This document shows positions 59,612 through 64,000 of a stretch of 64,000 nucleotides of DNA, piece after piece (positions within the stretch are counted from its first letter, which is position 1; each line of letters starts with the position of its first letter). This DNA is from JBBSDP01 sp963754335 (GTDB lineage Bacteria; Planctomycetota; Phycisphaerae; Tepidisphaerales; Tepidisphaeraceae). A program made the position numbers and the translations under genes. The stretch covers positions 1-64,000 of the forward strand of contig CAVWFQ010000004.1 in NCBI GenBank assembly GCA_963754335.1, given 5' to 3'. Under the pieces are notes generated by a model. The model saw only the letters and a list, made by a program, of their open reading frames with translations. It had not been told where the DNA came from and ran no database searches.

Positions 59612-60706
59612 TCACGCCGGGTCCTGTGGACCCGGATCCGGGTCCACAGGACCCGGCGTGGAGGGCACACGAAGCTCTGAAGCTTTGGATCTGGCGTCCG
59701 CCCTCGCTTGCTTTCGCACGGCCAGATTGATCGCTAACTCAATCGCCGCTCGCATCGAGCCGGGATTGGCGCGGTTGCGTCCGACGATGTCAAAGGCGGT
59801 TCCGTGATCCGGGCTGGTTCGGATGATCGGCAGGCCAAGCGTCACGTTGACCGCCTGATCGAAAGCCAGCAGTTTGACCGGAATCAGTCCCTGATCGTGA
59901 TACATCGCCACGACTGCATCGAAATGACCGTCGCGGGCGCGAAGGAAAATCGTGTCGGCGGGATACGGTCCGGTCACGTCGATCCCCTGGTCGCGGGCCA
60001 TGAGGATGGCGGGCGCGATGATCCGCTCCTCTTCATCTCCGAACTGTCCGTTTTCGCTGGCGTGGGGATTGACGCCGCAAACGGCGATGCGCGGCCGGGG
60101 CGTGTCAAACCATTCCACCATCGCCTGATGGACCAATTCGATAGGCTGAAACACGGCTCCGATATTGAGCCGGCCCCACAGCCCCATCAGGGGCACGTGC
60201 ACGGTCGCCAGGACCACTTTAAGCGGTCCGCCGGCAAACATCATTGAATAACGCCGCGACCCGGTGCGTTGCGCAAAGAGCTCCGTATGGCCGGGGAAGT
60301 GGTACCCCGCCAGTTTCCAGCTTTCCTTCGCGATGGGAGCCGTGACCACGGCATCAATGAGTTTTTTCTGGGCGGCATCAATCGCGTCCACGCAGAATCG
60401 CATCGAGGCCTCGCCTCCCATTTTACTGGGGCTGCGGATCGCGCTGCCGAGCATCGAATACTGGTCGTAGTCGACCACCACCACATCATGGGGATAGCAG
60501 CGCAGCCGGCCGTTAAACTGATCGCGCCACCAGAAGACATCAAATTCCGCGATGTCGGCGGCGTAGCTGAGCAACTCGTTCATCCCGTAAATGATGTAGC
60601 GCGCCTTGCGGCGCAACACCGGATCGGCCAACGCCTTGACGATCACCTCCGGCCCGATGCCGGCGGGGTCGCCCATGGTGATCGCGATGGTGGGACGATA
60701 TTCCAT
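59612..60706 (-). CDS. pdxA: 4-hydroxythreonine-4-phosphate dehydrogenase
   Basis: A roughly 364-residue PdxA for pyridoxal-phosphate synthesis. MGDPAGIGPEVIVKAL, HFPGHTELFAQRTG, NPHASENGQFGDEE and MYHDQGLIPVKLLAFD carry the substrate- and metal-binding residues. The frame ends inside a perfect 44-bp palindrome, which supplies the last residues (STPGPVDPDPGPQDPA) and the TGA. ATG 60706 was chosen. It follows ribE by 31 bases. Confidence 0.94.
   Translation of the reverse strand: MEYRPTIAITMGDPAGIGPEVIVKALADPVLRRKARYIIYGMNELLSYAADIAEFDVFWWRDQFNGRLRCYPHDVVVVDYDQYSMLGSAIRSPSKMGGEASMRFCVDAIDAAQKKLIDAVVTAPIAKESWKLAGYHFPGHTELFAQRTGSRRYSMMFAGGPLKVVLATVHVPLMGLWGRLNIGAVFQPIELVHQAMVEWFDTPRPRIAVCGVNPHASENGQFGDEEERIIAPAILMARDQGIDVTGPYPADTIFLRARDGHFDAVVAMYHDQGLIPVKLLAFDQAVNVTLGLPIIRTSPDHGTAFDIVGRNRANPGSMRAAIELAINLAVRKQARADARSKASELRVPSTPGPVDPDPGPQDPA
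59615..59658. repeat. perfect 44-bp palindrome at the pdxA stop
   Basis: cgccgggtcctgtggacccgga and its exact reverse complement join at a central ggatcc. On the minus strand the sequence is read as the C-terminal residues of pdxA, whose stop lies directly beyond it. Confidence 0.97.
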
Positions 60707-60737
60707 AACGCCTGGACCGCTGGAAATCATTTTCGGC

Positions 60738-61328
60738 TTATTGACGTTGACGTTCAAGGTACGAGATAACGGTCTTGTTGATCATGTCCGCTTCCAGGTT
60801 GAAAGGCCAACCGATTTCTCGCTGGTCAAACGTGGTCAGGCGCAGCGTGGTTGGAATCAGGGCAACGTCAAACCGATTGCCAGTAGTGGATGCGACCGTC
60901 AGGCTTACGCCGTCCAGGGAGACCGAACCCTTCGGCGTCACATATTTGGCCAACGCGTCGGGGCATTCAACCGTGAGGCGCCATTCTTTGTCGTTACTGA
61001 CTTGGCCGACGAGCAGGGCGGTTCCATCCACATGACCCTGCACGAAATGTCCGTCGATTCGGTCGCCGACCCTCAGCGAACGTTCCACGTGAACTTCATC
61101 GCCGACGTTCAGCAGGCCGAGATTGGTGCGCCGCAGCGTTTCAGCAATGACATCGAATCCGACGATGCCCGGCGAACGCTCCGCGACACTGAGGCAAACG
61201 CCGTTCACCGCGATGCTTTCGCCGTCGCGGAGATCGTTCCACGGCGAGGCGAGGGACAGACGGCGAAAACCGGTCCCGTCAGAGACGGACACGACGCGAA
61301 TGCTTTGCTCGACGATGCCGGTGAACAT
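60738..61328 (-). CDS. ribE: riboflavin synthase alpha subunit
   Basis: A 196-residue protein that dismutates two 6,7-dimethyl-8-ribityllumazines into riboflavin. Two homologous halves are visible: MFTGIVEQ...GESIAVNGVCLSV, then GHFVQGHVDG...SVSLDGVSLTV. ATG 61328 was chosen; the upstream in-frame codons are not family sequence. Coupled with pdxA. Confidence 0.96.
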   Translation of the reverse strand: MFTGIVEQSIRVVSVSDGTGFRRLSLASPWNDLRDGESIAVNGVCLSVAERSPGIVGFDVIAETLRRTNLGLLNVGDEVHVERSLRVGDRIDGHFVQGHVDGTALLVGQVSNDKEWRLTVECPDALAKYVTPKGSVSLDGVSLTVASTTGNRFDVALIPTTLRLTTFDQREIGWPFNLEADMINKTVISYLERQRQ

Positions 61329-61403
61329 TGCATGAAGTTTAGGCCGGGTAAGAGGCGTTTGCACTTACGGGAAGGTGGGAACGCGGATACAATCGTTTTG
61401 ATA

Positions 61404-62045
61404 ATGGCGCTCGCAAACGAGACAATCAGTTTGGAGAATAGCAGCCGCGCGCCCGTTGGCACCGCGATGACCGAACGCGCCTTCGTCGATTGGGCAACGG
61501 GGAAGATTCGAGCTGAATGGGTTGATGGGCGGGTGGTGTTGATGGCGCCAGATAATATCGAGCATGACAATCTCGGAAACTGGCTTCGAGGACTGCTGCT
61601 TCTATTCGTAGAGGCAAATAACCTCGGGCAGATTTGCGGTCCCGATTTCTGGGTCAGATTGCCGCGCCAGAAGCGGCGACGGCTTCCGGACATCCTGTTC
61701 ATCGCCAGAAATCGACTCAAAGTCATTGAACGAACCTGCGTCGAGGGTGCTCCCGATTTGATCATGGAGATCGTGTCCCCCGATAGCGTCGCCCGCGATT
61801 GGCGCGAGAAATTTCTGGAATACGAGCGTGCGGGTGTTCGGGAATATTGGATCCTTGACCCCTCTGCGCCGACGATCGAAGCCTGCATCCTCGGGAAAAA
61901 CGGCACGTATCAGCGAATTGAAGAAGCGTCCGGGAAGATCGCTTCTCAGGTCCTGAAGGGGTTTTTCTTCCGCCCACGATGGCTTGCCGACGTCGCTCGG
62001 CCGAAAGTGCCAGCGGCATTGCGAGAAATGTCCGTCAAAATCTAA
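61404..62045 (+). CDS. Uma2 family endonuclease
   Basis: A 213-residue PD-(D/E)xK nuclease-fold protein of the DUF820/Uma2 group. RLPDILFIAR carries the catalytic Asp, EIVSPDS the E-x-x-SP motif, and ERAGVREYWILDP the following strand. No partner gene. Its biological role is unknown, though the family is expanded in cyanobacteria and planctomycetes. Confidence 0.85.
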   Translation: MALANETISLENSSRAPVGTAMTERAFVDWATGKIRAEWVDGRVVLMAPDNIEHDNLGNWLRGLLLLFVEANNLGQICGPDFWVRLPRQKRRRLPDILFIARNRLKVIERTCVEGAPDLIMEIVSPDSVARDWREKFLEYERAGVREYWILDPSAPTIEACILGKNGTYQRIEEASGKIASQVLKGFFFRPRWLADVARPKVPAALREMSVKI

Positions 62046-62051
62046 CGCACT

Positions 62052-63473
62052 TCAATTACTCTCCCCCACATCCAACTGATATTTCCGCATCTTCTTGTAA
62101 AGCGTCGTACGGTTGATATCCAATTCCGTGGCGGTCGCCTGCCGATTCCAGGCGTTGCGACGAAGGGCCGCCTCGATGATGCACCGTTCTGGAGTCTCCA
62201 GCGCCACCTGGAGCGGCAGGGCACGCGCGTAAATTTCCTCAGCATTTCCGTTCGATCGGCCGGCGGGCAACGGAGCCTCATGCGCCTGCACCGTTTCCGG
62301 CAAATCGGAAAAATCGATGTGTGGCCGGCGGCAGAGCACCACCGCCCGCTCGACGGCATTTTCCAATTCGCGCACGTTGCCGGGCCAGGGATAATGCTGG
62401 AGCGCGGAAAGGGCCGTGTCGGTGAAGCCCAGCACCTCGCGCGAAATATCCTTCGAGAATCGGCGCAGGAAATGATTCGCCAGAAGAGCAATGTCGCCGA
62501 CCCGCTCGCGCAGCGGCGGAAGCTTCACATTCAAAACGTTGATCCGGTAATACAGATCCTGGCGAAATTTCTGCTCCGAAACCAGCGTGAGCAGGTCCGC
62601 ATTGCTGGCAAGGATGACGCGGACATCGACTGTGCGCGTCTCATTGCTTCCGACCGGCTCGAAGCATCGTTCCTGTAAAACCCGGAGCAGTTTTACCTGC
62701 ATCGCCGGCGATGCTGAATTGATTTCGTCGAGAAAGAGCGTTCCTCCGTCGGCGGCGAGAAATCGCCCCGGCTTGTCCGCGATCGCTCCGGTGAAGGAAC
62801 CCTTCATATGCCCGAAGAGCTCGCTTTCCAGCAAGGTTTCTGGCAATGCGCCGCAACTGACCTCAATGAACGGCTTGTTCCGCCGCGGCGAGCGATGGTG
62901 AATCGTCCGCGCCATCAGCGACTTGCCGGTGCCGCTCTCGCCGGTCATCAGAACGGTCGTTCGGCTGTCGGCCACCGCATCAGCAAGATCGAATACCTTC
63001 AGCATCTTGTGATCGTGTCCGACCACGTTTTCCAGGCCGAATCGCAGGTCCAGCTGCTGCCGCAGCGCGTGGTTCTCGAAAAGAAGCGATTGCTGCCGCG
63101 CCGCCTTTTCCACCACGACGCGGATTTCTTCATCGACGATCGGTTTGGTCAGATAATCAAATGCCCCGATCTTCGTCGCCTCGACGGCCCCTTCGATCGA
63201 TCCGTAGCCGGTGATGACGATCACCACCACCTGCGGAAATCGCCGGCGTACATCCCGAAGAAACCCCGCCGGCTCAATGCCCGGCATGTTGATGTCCACG
63301 AGTAATAATTGGACCTGTCCCGTTTCCAGGATTGCCGTCGCTTCTTCCGGGCGATCCGTCGTCTTCACTTCGTATCCCTCCCGGCGGAGAAACTGCGATA
63401 AAGACTGAAGGATGATTCGATCCTCATCCACGATCAACAGGCGAGATTTTTCGGGCGTGTTTGCTTGAAGCAT
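62052..63473 (-). CDS. NtrC-type sigma-54 response regulator
   Basis: A 473-residue response regulator: receiver domain (VDED...LLVDINMPG with the phospho-Asp, and the Lys in LTKPI), AAA+ core (GESGTGKS, GSFTGA, LFLDEINSASPAMQVKLLRVLQ, PWPGNVRELENAVERAVVL) and a Fis-type HTH (RQATATELDINRTTLYKKMRKY). No sensor kinase is adjacent. Frame intact. Confidence 0.94.
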   Translation of the reverse strand: MLQANTPEKSRLLIVDEDRIILQSLSQFLRREGYEVKTTDRPEEATAILETGQVQLLLVDINMPGIEPAGFLRDVRRRFPQVVVIVITGYGSIEGAVEATKIGAFDYLTKPIVDEEIRVVVEKAARQQSLLFENHALRQQLDLRFGLENVVGHDHKMLKVFDLADAVADSRTTVLMTGESGTGKSLMARTIHHRSPRRNKPFIEVSCGALPETLLESELFGHMKGSFTGAIADKPGRFLAADGGTLFLDEINSASPAMQVKLLRVLQERCFEPVGSNETRTVDVRVILASNADLLTLVSEQKFRQDLYYRINVLNVKLPPLRERVGDIALLANHFLRRFSKDISREVLGFTDTALSALQHYPWPGNVRELENAVERAVVLCRRPHIDFSDLPETVQAHEAPLPAGRSNGNAEEIYARALPLQVALETPERCIIEAALRRNAWNRQATATELDINRTTLYKKMRKYQLDVGESN

Positions 63474-63494
63474 GGGGGATGTCAGTGGTCAGTG

Positions 63495-63554
63495 GTCCGT
63501 TGTCCGTGGTAAGTCGCCTGTCACACGACGGACAACTGACTACAGACAACGGAC
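63495..63554. repeat. gtccgttgtc inverted repeat
   Basis: Arms 63495-63514 and 63535-63554 pair over 20 bases with three mismatches. Flanked by further ggtcagtggtc and gacaactgac words. It lies in the divergent gap between the response regulator and alanine dehydrogenase. Confidence 0.75.
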
Positions 63555-63755
63555 AGATCAAATCGCGTGGCTTTCGGACAACGCGCCGGGAATGAAGCGT
63601 TCACTTTTTGCATCGGCACAATTCGAGGGTGATTTTGAGCATCACGGGATTTTTCTGATGTTTATTTCGAATGCCTTCGCGATTGGCATATGATCCAGCG
63701 CGATGCGTTATTGGACCGCTCCGAGGATCAGCAGGAAAAAGCGAAGGGTGAATCC

Positions 63756-64000
63756 GTGCGCGTAGGCGTTCCCAAAGAAACCAAATCAGACGAATACCGC
63801 GTCGGCATGATGCCCGTCGGCGCCGAGACGCTGGTCAAACGCGGGCACCCGGTCTTCATTGAAACGCAGGCGGGATTGGCCAGCGGATTTCCGGATGAGG
63901 AATACCGCCAGGCGGGCGCGGCCATCGTCCCTTCGGCCGGCGAGGTCTTCGAAAAAGCGGAGATGATCGTCAAGGTCAAGGAGCCGCAGCCGGCGGAGAT
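63756..64000 (+). CDS. ald: alanine dehydrogenase, N-terminal part
   Basis: VGVPKETKSDEYRVGMMPVG, then GHPVFIETQAGLASGFPDEEYRQAGA and IVKVKEPQ match alanine dehydrogenase (pyruvate + NH4+ + NADH to alanine); the transhydrogenase alpha chain is the closest alternative. The GTG at 63756 has aaggg upstream; an in-frame ATG at 63690 is possible. Cut off by the window end. Confidence 0.88.
   Translation, partial: MRVGVPKETKSDEYRVGMMPVGAETLVKRGHPVFIETQAGLASGFPDEEYRQAGAAIVPSAGEVFEKAEMIVKVKEPQPAE

Noticed and set aside
60606..61403. N-terminal extension of the Uma2 ORF
   Set aside because: The extension is antisense to pdxA and ribE; the family begins at the ATG at 61404.
61329..61403. FMN riboswitch upstream of ribE
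   Set aside because: The gap to the divergent gene is only 75 bases and no RFN-like conserved stems are seen.

Overview
The window looks like a chromosomal segment of a GC-rich Planctomycetota bacterium, probably of the Phycisphaerae/Tepidisphaerales type. The evidence is indirect: an N-terminal IEGLEMRKLF-type export tag on a large secreted protein (position 30419), a CPxCGYDLR zinc ribbon (59125), ThuA, DUF1080-like and ANLAVG-family proteins, many signal-peptide/lipobox proteins, and a GAP1 plus double-GTPase pair. No rRNA, phage structural gene, transposase or CRISPR array was found.

Layout. 0-6 kb: a luciferase-like oxidoreductase, a small membrane protein, then a two-gene module of a zinc-ribbon double GTPase (1747-3421) and a GAP1-like membrane partner (3449-5672). 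This is my best candidate for a poorly characterised system. 6-16 kb: TraB/GumN protein, MarC, tandem HD-GYP, sugar epimerase, esterase, two near-identical tRNA-Ile loci bracketing a PhyH oxygenase and a MazEF pair, an ANLAVG-family protein and a ThuA protein. 16-17.2 kb: a gene desert made of palindromes. 17-30 kb: CtpA protease, PLP aminotransferase, a TPR/HEYTH metallopeptidase, a DUF433/DUF5615 pair, a truncated dapF copy, a triple-repeat exported protein, intact dapF, nitroreductase, transglutaminase, carbonic anhydrase. 30-44 kb: sugar dehydrogenase with Ig-like tail, small membrane proteins, Gfo/Idh/MocA, mgsA, PfkB kinase, two lipoproteins, guaB, an EF-hand lipoprotein, a TPR protein with two RNA-polymerase alpha-CTDs, SpoIID, and a Lys-rich exported protein. 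44-64 kb: dienelactone hydrolase, ribF, ferredoxin, a LysR relic, a GGDEF protein, two sigma-54 activators, the pepP-accB-accC operon, further exported proteins, a stand-alone LigD phosphoesterase, pdxA-ribE, a Uma2 nuclease and the start of alanine dehydrogenase.

Two whole-window properties matter more than any one gene. First, about 17 genes, including guaB, accC and ribF, which should be indispensable, are interrupted by one- or two-base frameshifts, mostly in G/C runs or GCGC stretches. This looks like uncorrected long-read assembly error, so I annotate such genes as single CDS spanning the shifts and do not call them pseudogenes. Second, about twenty intergenic gaps hold long inverted repeats of several unrelated sequence families, most of them within 30 bases of a stop codon and sometimes overlapping it.

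Working links between genes are limited to a few operons: pepP-accB-accC (fatty-acid synthesis start), ribE-pdxA (cofactors), mazE-mazF, DUF433-DUF5615, the two small lipoproteins upstream of pfkB, and the GTPase-GAP1 pair. Everything else is mostly single genes.
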